Shown: piece by piece, positions 38,347-49,234 of the stretch
Position numbering within the stretch: position 1 is the first letter of the stretch
Layout of the letters: each line of letters begins with the position of its first letter
From: Rhynchopus euleeides
Lineage: Eukaryota > Euglenozoa > Diplonemea > Diplonemida > Diplonemidae
DNA length: 64,000 bases
Direction: 5' to 3'
Assembly (NCBI GenBank): GCA_963210315.1
Contig: OY723238.1
Location: 1,860,001-1,924,000 of the forward strand
Notes under the pieces: generated by a model
What the model saw: the letters and a program-made list of their open reading frames with translations, nothing else
The model's database searches: none
Told to the model about the DNA's origin: nothing
Program-made: the position numbers and the translations under genes

Positions 38347-39712
38347 GCCTCGCGTGACAACAGCCAGCAGCGCACGCTGTCTTCCTCACTGCCCCGCAAG
38401 GGCAGCCCTGCCACGCGGCCGCGGCGCATCCCTGACCGGCCCGGGGGATCGCCCACTGGGACGCCCACCACAACACCCACCAAGCTGAGCGCCCCCCCCT
38501 CTGCCAGCCTCTCTGACTCAGGCGTGGGCCTCGCCGCACTGCGGTCCCCTTCTCCGCGTGCCAAGCAAGGCGGCGCCGCAACCACGCCGCGGTCGCTCGT
38601 CAAGGCAGCAGCACGCCATCAGGCGAGCGCGCTGCCGCAGGCTGCTGCTGGTGTGGATGCCTCACACAGCCCCTCGCCGCGGGGTCCCAGCAGGGATGCG
38701 CAGGGCGCAGCCGCGTCTGCTCTGGACTATCTGCGCGACTACTCGGCTGCTCTGAAGACTGCCTACGGCACGCCTGCCGAGCATATCCCCTCCACACCCC
38801 CGCGCAGCGCAGCCCCGCAGGCGTCGTCCTTCGACTATCTGCAGCGGGTGAGCGGGGGTGTGCTGACGCCGTATGCCAGTGGCGTGGTGTTGCCGCCCGG
38901 CGCGACGTCGACCCTCAGCCCTGTGCTGGAGAGGCTGCGCGCGCGCGGGATTGGGGCGGGGTCGTCGCCGCAGTCGGAGGCGCTGACCAGCCCCTTGGTG
39001 CGGTCGCTCAACCAGCAGATACACCAAGTGGAGGTGCAGATCTCAGACTCGCTGATGCGTGCCCCGGGCCCTGCCGCGGGGCGCGGGGTCGGTATCGGGC
39101 TGAACCGCCGCACATCGCCCGCCCCCCCGCGCTCGCAATCGCTGCCGCCGTCGGCGCGGGTCGAGTCAGCGAACCGGCTGCCCGCAACGTCGCTGCGGCA
39201 TGTGTCGCCGCCGCGCGCTGCGGCTGCACCCCAAAAGCCTGCAGGCGAGGAGGCGCTTGTGTCGCTGCGGCGCGAGCTGGGCCGCGTGAGGGTGGGTATG
39301 GGTGCCTCGCAGTGCGACGTGACAGGCGACTGGGCTTGGAAGGCGGACAGCCCTGCAGCCGCGATGTCAGAGGTCCTGCTGGATGCACACCGCCGATACG
39401 GCGAGTCCGCAGTCACGACATACGCAGAACTGGCAAGCATCGCGCGGGCCAGCTGTGGGGTGTACCGTGCACAGGCCCTGGTGCGTGACCTGGGCATTGC
39501 TGCGTCGCATGCGCGCGAGATGGAGATCATCGCATCCGCAGAGCACACGGCAGTGACATCGCTCGACGAGGAGAGGGTCCGCAGCTACCAGCGCTACACC
39601 ATGCACCACAGCACCATAGGGAGTACGCAGCTGACGCTGCGCCCCGATGGCACGCAGTCCAGCGAGGTCGGCGGCAACGGGACATACACACTGTCCGATG
39701 TCCCCATCCTAG
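38347..39712 (+). CDS. Exon 2 of the LINE-invaded host gene
   Basis: 455 codons plus one base, opening A-S-R-D-N-S directly after the CAG acceptor. The first half is Ser/Pro/Ala-rich, with repeated SPSPR and TPxR motifs that look like proline-directed phosphorylation sites and two related segments, SALDYLRDYS and SSFDYLQRVS. The second half is more globular and contains VSLRREL, AAAMSEVLLDAHRRYG and a helical region up to VPILG. No known family is recognised. It ends in phase 1 at CTAG|GTATGC. Upstream in-frame sequence (through HTHTHT) is LINE tail, not gene. Confidence 0.7.
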
Positions 39713-39840
39713 GTATGCAGTAGCCCTGTGCAGGCACGAAATGTTATAGGTGGAAAGCGCCGAACTTTGCCGGAAATTTGTCGACAGCCCCCCTCTCTCT
39801 CTCTCTCTCGACACCACTGCACCCCCGCCCACACCCACAG
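39713..39840 (+). other. 128-nt GT-AG intron
   Basis: Donor G|GTATGC, acceptor CCCACACCCACAG, with a CT-rich tract (about 39790-39810). Phase 1 on both sides recreates a Gly codon. Without splicing the frame stops at TAG four codons later, so both exon frames require this intron. Confidence 0.8.
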
Positions 39841-40562
39841 GGAAACGCGTGGCCACGCTTTGCCTCGAGTTCGAGGAGGGGGACAACATCGTGCTGTCTA
39901 CACCTGACCAGGGGCGCACCTGGGAGGGATTGCCCACCTACGACACGGTCCGCCTCGAGCTGGGCCCGGGTGCCTGCAGCGTGCAACCGTGGCTCGCGCT
40001 GCATGTTTGCGACGTGGAGCGGCAGGAGGAGCGCCGTGCGGCAGCCGAGGCGGCGGCGCGCGAGGCAAAGGTGCAGGCGCAGGTGGACTACCTCCGGGGA
40101 GTGGTGCAGAAGCTCACGGCGGATGGGGCGCAAGGCGCGCCCCAGGCGCAGCGCGCCGCGTCGCGCAATCAGGGCACCACCACTGCAGGCCTGGGCAGCG
40201 ACACCGACCCTCTGGAGGCCAGCAGTGCGGAGCCTGGGGACGAGGGCGGCATGTCGGCCATCCTCGACAAGGCAGAGCAGCTGCGGAGGGAGGGGGAGTC
40301 TGCCTTCTCTCTCGGCTTCCCGCCTGGCGACACGCCGCAAGACACCCCGCTTCAGGCAGGCCCGAGTGAAGGTGGCGCGGCGCTGCCCTCTTTGTTGGAA
40401 TCCTCTGGGAAGCTTTCGGCACCCCAGACTGCTGGTGACCTGCGCAGCGATCTCGAAGCGCGTGCTGCCGAGCGCGATCAGATCGAAGCGGATCTGGCTC
40501 TCGAAAGACGTCTCTTAGAGGAAGAGAGGCTGAACGCCTCGCAGCGCAACCAGCAGTCATAG
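39841..40562 (+). CDS. Exon 3 of the LINE-invaded host gene
   Basis: Completes the protein (about 240 residues here, 788 in total from ATG 24237). It begins with a beta-rich segment, KRVATLCLEFEEGDNIVL, that could be the end of a small globular domain. An alanine/arginine coiled-coil stretch follows (ERQEERRAAAEAAAREAK), then a low-complexity acidic part and a final helical segment rich in Glu/Arg. Stop TAG at 40560-40562. Function unknown; the mix of phospho-site-like repeats and coiled coil suggests a structural or cytoskeletal protein, which is only an impression. Confidence 0.7.
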
Positions 40563-41884
40563 AGAGTTGCTCAGAGTTGCTTGTCGCAACGCTGAGGCCA
40601 GCGTGCCCCTTTCTTGCTGTTGCCGAATGGGGGGTGTGGGGGTGGGGGTGGGGGTGGGTGGGTTGGTGGGTCGGTCTTTGCCACCGCCCCCACCCCTTTC
40701 CCAGGTGATTTAGAGTTATGTAGGTGCCCAGTGTTGTACGACGTGCGTGTGGGGCGTGAGATACTTTCATTTGTTTATTTTTTTTGAAATTTCCTGTGAA
40801 TCTTCGTTTGTTTTCAAAAAATTTTGGGAGCGAAGGCGAGTGGGCTCTGCCCCGCATCCGGGGCACGCTACCTGTTTGTGAAGGGGTGGGTGGGTGCGCG
40901 GTACTCTTCGACGTGGGTGTGATGAATGCAATCGGGCTGGGCTATGGTTTGCCAACAGCTTGAACCAACACCTACTGCTAGAGGTAATCTGCTGCCGTGC
41001 CAACACACCCGGAGCGGTGCACACTCAAATAGAACGTGACCCAACACAACGGGGGCATAGCCAACCAACGAGGCTTGTCTTCACTCTACGTCAGCTGTCA
41101 GTGCGGCCTGTGTGAGGCCTCGCTTGTCTACACTTTAGAACGGATTGCCGTGCAGGCAGGAAAAGGGGGTGTGCAATGTGATCGGTGAGGTGTGGCGAAA
41201 AGCGGGTGGGCACACCGGCGTCATCCGCCGATGCTCAGAATCCGCACTCCGTATTGCACAGGCGGTGTGCTGCAAGGTCGTCAGCTGCGACCCCCGCCCC
41301 CACCCTCCCACTTCTATTTCAATTCCCCCACCCCTCCCCGGGCTGCCTCTTGGTGTTGTAGTTGCTGTTTTCTTGTGTGACAAAACGCACCATGACTCAC
41401 GGATCACGGAAAGCGTTCTCATCTGAAAGGGGCAGGTTGCAGTGGGGTGCAAGGTTTTGATGTCACCCCCACGCAGTTTGTGCCTGCGAGGTTTCACGCC
41501 GTTTGTTGGGAACCGCCTTTTTTTGCGAGTTGGAATCGTTGTCTCTCGTGACACCCGCCTGCCCACCAACACTGCTGCCACCACCACACCACACCACCAC
41601 CCTCCAGCGGTACAGCAGGCAGGTATCCTGCGACTGGGGGCCCAGGGTTCAGCCCCTCTTCCTTCTCCACCTCCCTGCCCCCTCCCCCACCGGGCTGTAC
41701 GTGGCCACTTGGCCAAGGGGGAAACAGGCGTGTGGGCACCCACCCCCTCATCCTGTTGGATACAATCCCGCCCCACCACCCCCCCCCCCCTGTGCCAGGC
41801 GCGCCACCCTATTGTGAGAGGGCAGATTCACTTTGTTAGAGCCACTTTCGAGCGAACACTTCTTCTTCTTCTTCTTCTTCCGAG
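40563..41884. other. Intergenic region
   Basis: No gene recognised. It has a G-rich tract at 40628-40675 with repeated GGGGGTG units, and C-rich tracts near 41760-41795. The last 25 bases are a CTT repeat that ends in CGAG directly before the next ATG, a possible splice-acceptor tract. Confidence 0.4.
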
Positions 41885-42817
41885 ATGGAACAGACAGCGA
41901 AGTGGTACAAGACGGGCGTCTCTCTCGCAGCACGCTCGTGGCACCGGGTGACGAACCTCGAGTTCGACCTGAAGCTCATGATGACCGCCCACGCGGCGGT
42001 CGAAATACCCGTAGGCCTCCTCTTCCTCATCGGGCGTCCTGCGATGCTCTTCAACCCGATGACGCTCACCGCATCTGAGGCTGATGCCCTCAGCAACCCT
42101 GCCATGGTGCTGCTGATGCGCTGGTTCGGCGTCGCCATCCTCTGCGGCGGGCTCACTGCACTGCTCCTCCGCAACGCCATCCCGAAGAAGTCACACGACG
42201 TGGTGATCTATGGCATCGCCCTCTACCACGCCCTGCTCACCGCGCTGTCGCTGGGCCACCGCTACGACTTCGCCGACTTCTTCGTGCCTTTCCTCATGCC
42301 TGCCTGCCACGGCATGCTTGCGCTGGGCTTCGCATCGGTTGCAGCGCTGGGGAACGGCACGCAGCGCCACTCCAACTCCCTGGGGTCTTCCTCCGACAGG
42401 ACGACCTTCCGCAGCACCGCGAAGCTGCAGGACAGCCAGCGGTATGACCCGTTTTCCGCACCAGACCCATACGCGCAGACCGCAATAGATATGGGCAACG
42501 CTTCGTCTGTCGCCGCGGTGTCCAACGCGGCGTATGCCGTCGGCGCGGCTCTCGGGAGAGATCTGGAGCGCGCTGTGGACGACCTGGACCCATTTGTGGG
42601 CGACAGCAGCTCAGAGGCCGACACGGAGTCGACGACAACTTCGGGCGGGAGGCAGCGCGTTCTGTACCCCATCGACGGCACCCCCGACCGGGAGGAGTTC
42701 CCCGTGGGGCGGCTGGCAAGCTGCCTCTCCGAGTCGAACTCGATGATGCTTGACAGCGCAGACGGGTCCTCGCGTGAAGCCCTCCCCTCGACTGGGCGGA
42801 AAGGCAAATCTTCCTGA
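41885..42817 (+). CDS. Multi-pass membrane protein, unknown family
   Basis: 310 residues. About four hydrophobic segments lie in the first 160 residues (around HAAVEIPVGLLFLIG, VLLMRWFGVAILCGGLTALLL, DVVIYGIALYHALLTALSL and FFVPFLMPACHGMLALGFA), separated by short polar loops. The second half is hydrophilic, Ser/Asp-rich and probably cytosolic, with GRQRVLYPIDGTPDREEF as its most structured-looking part. It ends in a basic GRKGKSS. The start is the ATG that follows the CTT-repeat acceptor by zero bases; an alternative is ATG 41978 just before the first membrane segment. Confidence 0.7.
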   Translation: MEQTAKWYKTGVSLAARSWHRVTNLEFDLKLMMTAHAAVEIPVGLLFLIGRPAMLFNPMTLTASEADALSNPAMVLLMRWFGVAILCGGLTALLLRNAIPKKSHDVVIYGIALYHALLTALSLGHRYDFADFFVPFLMPACHGMLALGFASVAALGNGTQRHSNSLGSSSDRTTFRSTAKLQDSQRYDPFSAPDPYAQTAIDMGNASSVAAVSNAAYAVGAALGRDLERAVDDLDPFVGDSSSEADTESTTTSGGRQRVLYPIDGTPDREEFPVGRLASCLSESNSMMLDSADGSSREALPSTGRKGKSS

Positions 42818-43515
42818 TAGTGCGCTGCGCGTTCTGCGCTGGCAGAGGCGGTGGGGCGGGGGTTGTAACACGCACGCGGAGGCCACGCGTGGCATGCCAG
42901 ATGTCTGCTCGTTGCCAACCCTCCCCTAGACAAAGAGCATACATATCAAGGGGACACCTTCGCTACCAGGTGTGACTGAGTGAGAAAAAGCGAGCCACGG
43001 CCCACTTCCCCTCACTGGCTGACGAGCTGTGACTGGTAGCGAGAACCCCCCAAGGGGGGCTTCGCTGTGTGCCAAGCTGTGCCAGTTTGTCTACCTCCCC
43101 CCCCCCCCCTTTTGTGAGGCGACTCACTTCTCTGCACACTTCACACCGAGCGAAGGCCACCAACGCAACGTGTGTGTTGTGGGTGGTGGCATGTCGGACT
43201 GTCCATCGTAGACCGGACCCGCCAGCATTGCCACCCCCCCCACTACCCCTCACACCGAGTAGGAGAGGCAGGGGGGTGTGTGTGTTGCTGGGAATGTTCG
43301 AGCAGGCGGGGAGTGGGTGGTTGGGCTCCTCATAAAGTAACCCACACCTCCCCACCCCCCTCCCCGGCACAGCCCTCCCGGTTGGATGAACACTGAGAGG
43401 GAGGCTGGCGGAGGGGGGGGGGGTGGGTGGGTGAGCAAACGTTTATCTTTCTACCATTTGGGTGCGGCTATTTGTTTCGTTCTCGGGATTTTTTTTGTTT
43501 ATTTTGGGTTAGAAA
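42818..43515. other. Intergenic region
   Basis: Short poly-C and poly-G tracts (around 43099 and 43408); no gene recognised. It ends in the 8-bp target duplication GTTAGAAA of the following hAT element. Confidence 0.4.
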
Positions 43516-43849
43516 CAGGGGCTTAGCTTGGATTTTGGGGTTGGGGCCGAAACTCGGTCAGACTCGGTCACAGTACACACGCAGTTGATTTGCCCCGTTG
43601 ATTTGCTCCCCACCACCTGGTTCACCCAGAATTCGACGTTGCTGCCTTCCCGGTTCCCCCCCTTCTTATCTGGAACACCAGCTCAGCAACCAGGTTTGCA
43701 GCCTCAACCTGGGGTTGCTTTGTTGCCTTTGTAGGTGTGCATTGGCAGCTTCCCGCCAGTGGCGGATGCAGTCTCGGCAGCGCAGATAGTCCTGAAGTGG
43801 GCTGAAAAAGAGCTTTGTTGGTGCTTCCGTGAAATTTTCCATATACCTC

Positions 43850-44000
43850 GGGTACCCGGAGAGAATGTCACCCCCCCTCGGCCTCCGCTTGGGCTCCAAC
43901 GGCCACCCTGTACAGAGGGTGGGACGGTAGCGGCTGGTAAGAATGTCACCCCCCCTCGGCCCTGGGCCCTCGAGGGGGGTGACATTCTCTCGGGGTACCC
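43850..44000. mobile_element. MITE inside hAT transposon A
   Basis: 151 bp with inverted ends: GGGTACCCGGAGAGAATG on the left and CATTCTCTCGGGGTACCC on the right, continuing inward with C/G runs. It interrupts the downstream side of the hAT transposase relic. A degraded relative lies at about 20617-20770. Confidence 0.7.
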
Positions 44001-44044
44001 TGGGACCTCGCAAGAGTGGCTTCGGGGATACCCTGTGAATCTTC

Positions 44045-44368
44045 GCGACATTCCACTCCACAAAGTACATTTGCAAGGCTTTCGCTGCTCAGTTGGCGAA
44101 GCCTGGTGGAGACAAGGCGGTGCTTGGAAAACAAGCGTTCAACAGAAGCAGTGCCCAGCCGAAGCATAGATGCAAGCTGGAGTAGCTTGCATGTTGCTGG
44201 GTACGTGAGAGCGAGGTTTCCCGAGGTAAACCGCTGAATAACCTCCTGCAGATCACGCAGGCCCAACCTCCGAATCTCGGAACAGACACCCGGGCACCTT
44301 GCAGAAGGGCAGTCTTGTGCGCCTGTGCCCACTTCGGTGGGTGTGCTGGGGCATTGAAGTCCGGGCAA
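44045..44368 (-). pseudogene. hAT transposase C-terminal relic
   Basis: The minus-strand frame carries the hAT dimerisation region: ALTYPATCKLLQLASMLRL, GTASVERLFSKHR and STRLRQLSSESLANVLC. These fit the usual 'YP.L..LA...L..P.TSA..ERLFS' pattern. The rest of the transposase (catalytic part) is missing, and the MITE lies just downstream. It is the key evidence for the class of the surrounding element. Confidence 0.8.
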
Positions 44369-44720
44369 GGGTACGCGCCAGTGATCCCCGGGAGAGGTGC
44401 CAGGTAATGGTCAGCGATGTAGCCCAGAGCCTCCTGCACCTGCGTGCCCACCATGTTGCCGGGAGACGGAATTCAAGACTGCTGACGTTATTCTTACGCT
44501 AGCGACGAATACGGGACAGAAGGAGAATGGGGTGTTCGCGTTCGCTCGCACGCGTGCTTCACCTCCTGTGCTGCTGCACCCCAAGAAAAATCCGCTTTTC
44601 CCCCCGAAAATTTATACTTTTTTTTTTGTTTTTTGAGCTGACCGAGTTTTTTTCCGGGTTTGGCTGAAACTCGGTCAGCTGACCGAGTTTACCCCCCCAA
44701 GCTAAGCCTCTGGTTAGAAA

Positions 44721-45561
44721 CAGGGTGTTCGCCATCTCCCACCTTCCTCAGAGACTGTGGGAGAAAGGGGTAAAATTGCCGCCTCAAATTTTTTTTCGCG
44801 CGCGCTTCGCGCGCGCGAAATCATGCAACATCGGCCCCTCAGACAAATTGCCTCAAGGGTCCAGACCAGGGTACTATATAGGTTTGGCGCAAGGGGCCCA
44901 TTTCGCGGTTCGCGGCTGCAAAATGGAGGTTTTGCGGCAATCAGTGAGTACTTCGGGAGTTGGTGACGAGCCCAAAAACAGGATCACGGACCGTCGCCGA
45001 TGCCCGTTCTCGAGAAGGAAGGGCACGGTCACATGCGCTCGTTAGTTCCTGTTGGACAGACTTCACAGGTCACAGGGGGGTCTGGGGGGCGGAGCCCCCC
45101 AGCCGCCGGAGGCCACGGTAGTGAACATTTGTCAGCCTCGTCCCCGAGTCCGCTTCATAGTCAAACACCACATACAGACAACGTGCACCTTGAGACAGCA
45201 TGCTCAAGAGGTACATCGGCCTGGTGCCTGTGGCAGGCCACTATGCTCTTGGCTTCGGCCTCCTCTGGCTTTGACCATGCTGATGCCGGCAATAGCTCCG
45301 ACGGTCCCCAGCAGGTTCAGATCTCGCTTCTTTGGGTTATTTCCGCCCCGTGCGAAGCGTGGTGGTATCAATTTGTACGAGAGGGTGCTGCCCTTCTCCT
45401 TCAGAACCCCTTCCCACCTGAGGCAAAAACTTCCGAGAAACTTTTTTTATTTAATTTCTCCCCCTTGGGAGAAATGCCCGGGAGAGAGGTGGGAGAAGGG
45501 TTTTCCCAGAATTATTTTTTTAACGAAATAGGCCCCTATTTCTCCCCGAGCGAACGCCCTG
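44721..45561. mobile_element. hAT-type transposon B (841 bp, non-autonomous)
   Basis: Left end CAGGGTGTTCGCC, right end the inverse of CAGGGCGTTCGC. It is flanked by the same 8-bp sequence GTTAGAAA as element A (44713-44720 and 45562-45569). A GC-rich hairpin GCGCGCGC/GCGCGCGC is at about 44799-44818. Copy 1 of the GGCGGAGCC hairpin repeat is at 45072-45128. No transposase coding is seen. Confidence 0.8.
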
Positions 45562-45588
45562 GTTAGAAAACAGATTTTCAATCAAACG

Positions 45589-45743
45589 CGGTGGACTCCC
45601 GCACGTCGGGGTAGACCCTTTTGGGATGTCGGAATATCGGGGGTCTGGCGAGGTCCGACCCCCGCTATCGGGGGTCGTCTGGGCACCAAAAATAGCAGGC
45701 AGACTCCCGATATCAGGGCGCTCCAGGGGGTGGGGGTCCACCG
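45589..45743. repeat. Palindrome-rich MITE, copy 2
   Basis: 155 bp, starting CGGTGGACTCCC and ending GGGGGTCCACCG. Same family as 1355-1563 and 51510-51696, with fewer internal palindromes. Confidence 0.75.
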
Positions 45744-47144
45744 TGAACAAGAGATGGGGGGGGGGGGGGAGGGGGATCTGAGGGAGGAGGGGGGGTGGTG
45801 GTGGCTGAAGCTGAACAGGGCTTTTAGTGCACGGTGGACTTCTGCATTGCGTGGGTAACTGTTTTAGCAGTCGGATTCGCAGGAGTACCTTGTTGTAGTA
45901 TACTTAGGAAAAGCAGGAGTGTACACCCAAAATCAGTCGTAATGCATGCTGTGGTTGTGAGGAGCTCCCCTCGAGTGTGGGGAGTTGGGTCCAGTTTAGC
46001 AAAGTGAGCTTATTTTTCGAAATTTGAAAAATTGGGGACACCAAAAGTCCCCAGAAAAATCTTCGACTTGGCCCGCAGAGAGATTTTTTTTGGTGAAAAA
46101 CGATTTCAACAGTTGTCCAACAGTTGCTGTACAAGACGGCACACCGTTCTCTGCGCATGGGCTGCTGCACGTGAATCATTTGGATGTCCGAGGGGCTATC
46201 GGAACGAGGAGGGCCACGAGCCTGAACTACCCGCCAGCAGTGATCCCGTGCCAGGGCTGGCAGGGGGCCGCGGCCCCACCTCCCTTTTTCTGTAATTCTT
46301 TGGGAGGGTGGGCCGCCAGGGGTGGCATGGCCCTACCCTCGGCCCTACCTCCCGGGTCAGATTTTGGGGCTTTTGGGTTCGGCCTTGTGGCCGAGTTTTC
46401 ATGCGCCGCAGCGTATGAAAACCCAACGGCATGCTGGGGGCTTGATGGTGTTCATCGAAGCGCCCCTCATCATGTCCCAAGCGAAGGACCATCTCCGCCT
46501 GGAATGTGCAACAGCACCAACCGGTGTGGGGACTCGCCTTCGAAGACTTTCAGGATGTTCACTACCGTGGGCTCCGGCGGCTGGGGGGCTCCGCCCCCCA
46601 GACCCCCTGTAGGCTGTCTCGCGACCAAGTCCTTGCGTGTATGGGATTGATCATCGCACAGCATCCACAAAGCGATGCAAGCCATGAGATTTGCTGCCGT
46701 TCCTGAACACTAGCTGGCAAAGTTTCTCGGGATTGCAGTTTTGCAAGTACTCAAAGGCAATCCAAGATCCCCTGGATTCCTGATTTTTGATCCAGCAGGC
46801 GACGACCAAAGGCAGCAACATCCGGTGCCTCTCGAATTGGGGGAAAATGTTCTGTGGTCGTGTATTCGATCCTGTTTGCATCATACCACGGGAAGTCGGG
46901 GCGGGGTTGGGCTGCACCTTTTTTCTCGCGAGCTCGGCCCACCCTGTGCCCTACCTCTTTTTTGGTTTGCCCGACCCCCAGCGAGATCACTGGCAGCCAG
47001 ACCTTGTTCAACATAAACAGCAGACAAGAGAGCAGAATGGAGTGCGGGGCAGCTGCCGTGTTCCCATAAAAACATCGCACCTCTGGCGCTGCCTGCACGA
47101 AAGGGACGGGTAACCTGCAGGTCACCCACAGCAGCCTACTGCCT

Positions 47145-47290
47145 ACGTTTTATACAAGATCGGCGCCGACGACACGAAAGACTGTTCGATCTGCGGCGCA
47201 ACAAGAATCTCCGGTGGGAACAGAACTGAGCGGCAACAGGATGCAATGCAGGCCCACCTCCGTTGCCCTGCGGCAAGAGCAGTCACATCG
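47145..47290 (+). pseudogene. Possible BED-type zinc finger relic
   Basis: One frame reads ...YKIGADDTKDCSICGATR... then MQAHLRCPAARA. The spacing C-x2-C, about 22 residues, H-x3-C resembles the BED finger of hAT transposases. The match is short and could be chance. Confidence 0.3.
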
Positions 47291-47859
47291 ATTTCGTTGA
47301 CAGGGCCTGCTCACTGGTGTGTGACCACAGCAGATGGTGAGCTGCCCCACGGCAGAACACCTGGGACGGGGGATGGCTGCGACTGGGCATTACCAAACTC
47401 GTCATGATGTAGGACTGCGGACAATTGGTCACCGAGAGCAAGTATGGCTCCCGCTCAGCTCTCACTGAAGCTGAACCAGATGCAAGTGGTGGGGGGAGGA
47501 GGGGATCCCAGGGGAGGACACACCGGTCGGCAACCCACGAGGACTGGCCCGTCCCAGTCGACAGAAGAACAAAGCAGGAACACGGACTCACATGAAACGA
47601 ATTTTTTTCCGGGGGGCGAAGCCCCCCGGAAAAAAATTTGGGGTTTTTTGGCCTATTTTTGGCCATTTTCCGCTGCATTTGTTTGATTTTGGGTCGGGAA
47701 AGGTATGGCCAGGAAGTGGGAAAAATTGGGGAAAAAGTCGGAAATTTTCAGGTTTGCCCATATAAACCATGGGTCACAGATTCCGATTTTTGGGTCAGAC
47801 TCCAAGTTTGACACAAGGGAAAATAGGCAAAAATTTTCACCTATTTTTGGTCACCTAAG

Positions 47860-48000
47860 GGGGGGCTTCGCTCCGGGTCACTGACCCAAGCTGACCCAGA
47901 TTGACCCGGAGCGAAGCCCCCCATTTTCCTAAGGTGAAAAACCCCAGGGTGACCCAAATTGACCCAAGTTGACCCAAATTGACCCGGAGCGAAGACCCCC
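47860..48000. repeat. Perfect hairpin and TTGACCCAA tandem repeat
   Basis: Arms GGGGGGCTTCGCTCCGGGTC(A) at 47860-47880 and its exact inverse at 47902-47922. They are followed at 47950-47990 by repeats of TTGACCCAA with a period of about 12 bp and a third GGAGCGAAG unit. Confidence 0.7.
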
Positions 48001-49234
48001 AAAAAAAACCTTTCAACCATCGGCAAGCCTGCATGTTGACTGCAGGTTGATGGCGAAGTGTGTGTGCCATCGCCAGGTTTATCGCCTGTTCGAGAAAAGG
48101 GGCAACACCCTTGAGACAATACCGCATCCGGTATCATTGGGTTCGGAGGATTAGAAGAGAAGGCTTGATCCCCCCATCACCCATCCCCCCATCCCCCGCA
48201 TCGAAGAGGCAACTCACAGGGTCTACCAGGCGCTGGTGAAACCTGAAGAACGAACACTTGAAACAGAGCAGCTAGTTTCTTGAAAAGCTCAGAAGTCAAC
48301 CGCTGTGCACACCACAGCATAGCGAGGTCGGGCACACGCCAGCATTTTTGAGCTGTGTAGACAGCACGCCGGCACTGCCTCTCGTGAACAGCATGGTTGC
48401 AGTCGCCGAAGTCTGTCGATGTTTCAGTGCGGTGAATCGCACGCTGTGTCTGTCCGCGTAGGATAGGACCATGCCCGTCATCCCATACCCAGCGCCCTGT
48501 TGCTGCATCCCGGTGGACGCATGCCCCTCGTCAGCCGGGTGGTGTGTTGGGCCTCCGAAGGTGCACCGCCCGTGTTGCCCCTCCGCTCTTGTTTCTTGCA
48601 TGGGATTCACTCGGAAGGGCGGTGTGTTTTTCACACACAACAAGAAGCTTGTCACAGTGAAAAAGATAGTTGGCACGCGCTTTGGGTGACAAACACAATC
48701 TACCTTGCCTTGTTGCTATGACTGTGCGCACATTCACGCCAACCTTCATCAGGCAAATCACGTGAGGTTTGTTCACCCGGGTTTAGTGCACAAACAGCGC
48801 CTTATCTTTTTTTTGGCAGAACAGGCAGGGATTTCTCCAGGATTCGCGATTTCGGGGGTCGGGGGGGGGGGGGTCAGTGCACTTTTTGCCCCCAGATTGT
48901 TTTCTCCCCGGGGCGGTGCGCCACAGGGGGGGTCTGGGGGCGGAGCCCCAGCCGCCGGAGGCCACGGTACTGAATGGTAGGTGTTACCGGGCTTGTGGTG
49001 TGGATTCTCGGGGCAAATAACCCAAGTAAGGTAAGTTGCCTCGCCACGACGGAGTCTTCTCGTGAAGCTCCTCCATCCACCCCAGTTCCCCGACGCACCA
49101 AGTGCTGCTCACAGCCACATGCTCGCACCCTCTCAAAACCCCCGTAAAAATTGACCTCCCCCGGGGGGGGGCTAGTAATTTTCGCAAAACCCTGGGGGGG
49201 GGGGGGGGGTCATTAGCCCCCCCCCCCCCCCCTA

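Larger units (their letters stand above)
43516..44712 (-). mobile_element. hAT transposon A (1197 bp, decayed)
   Basis: Left end CAGGGGCTTAGCTTGG, right end the inverse of CAGAGGCTTAGCTTGG: the CAGRG start is typical of hAT elements. Flanked by the 8-bp duplication GTTAGAAA at 43508-43515 and 44713-44720. Subterminal AAACTCGGTCAG units occur on both sides. It contains a minus-strand relic of a hAT transposase and a 151-bp MITE. Confidence 0.88.
45744..49234. other. Repeat-rich region without intact gene
   Basis: It contains the 33-bp dispersed repeat (45973-46005), two hairpin repeats (46557-46612, 48922-48975), a low-complexity stretch of TTTTCCGG units (47595-47850) with a perfect 21-nt inverted repeat (47860-47922), and a possible BED-finger relic (about 47145-47290). 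No complete protein is recognised. Confidence 0.45.
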
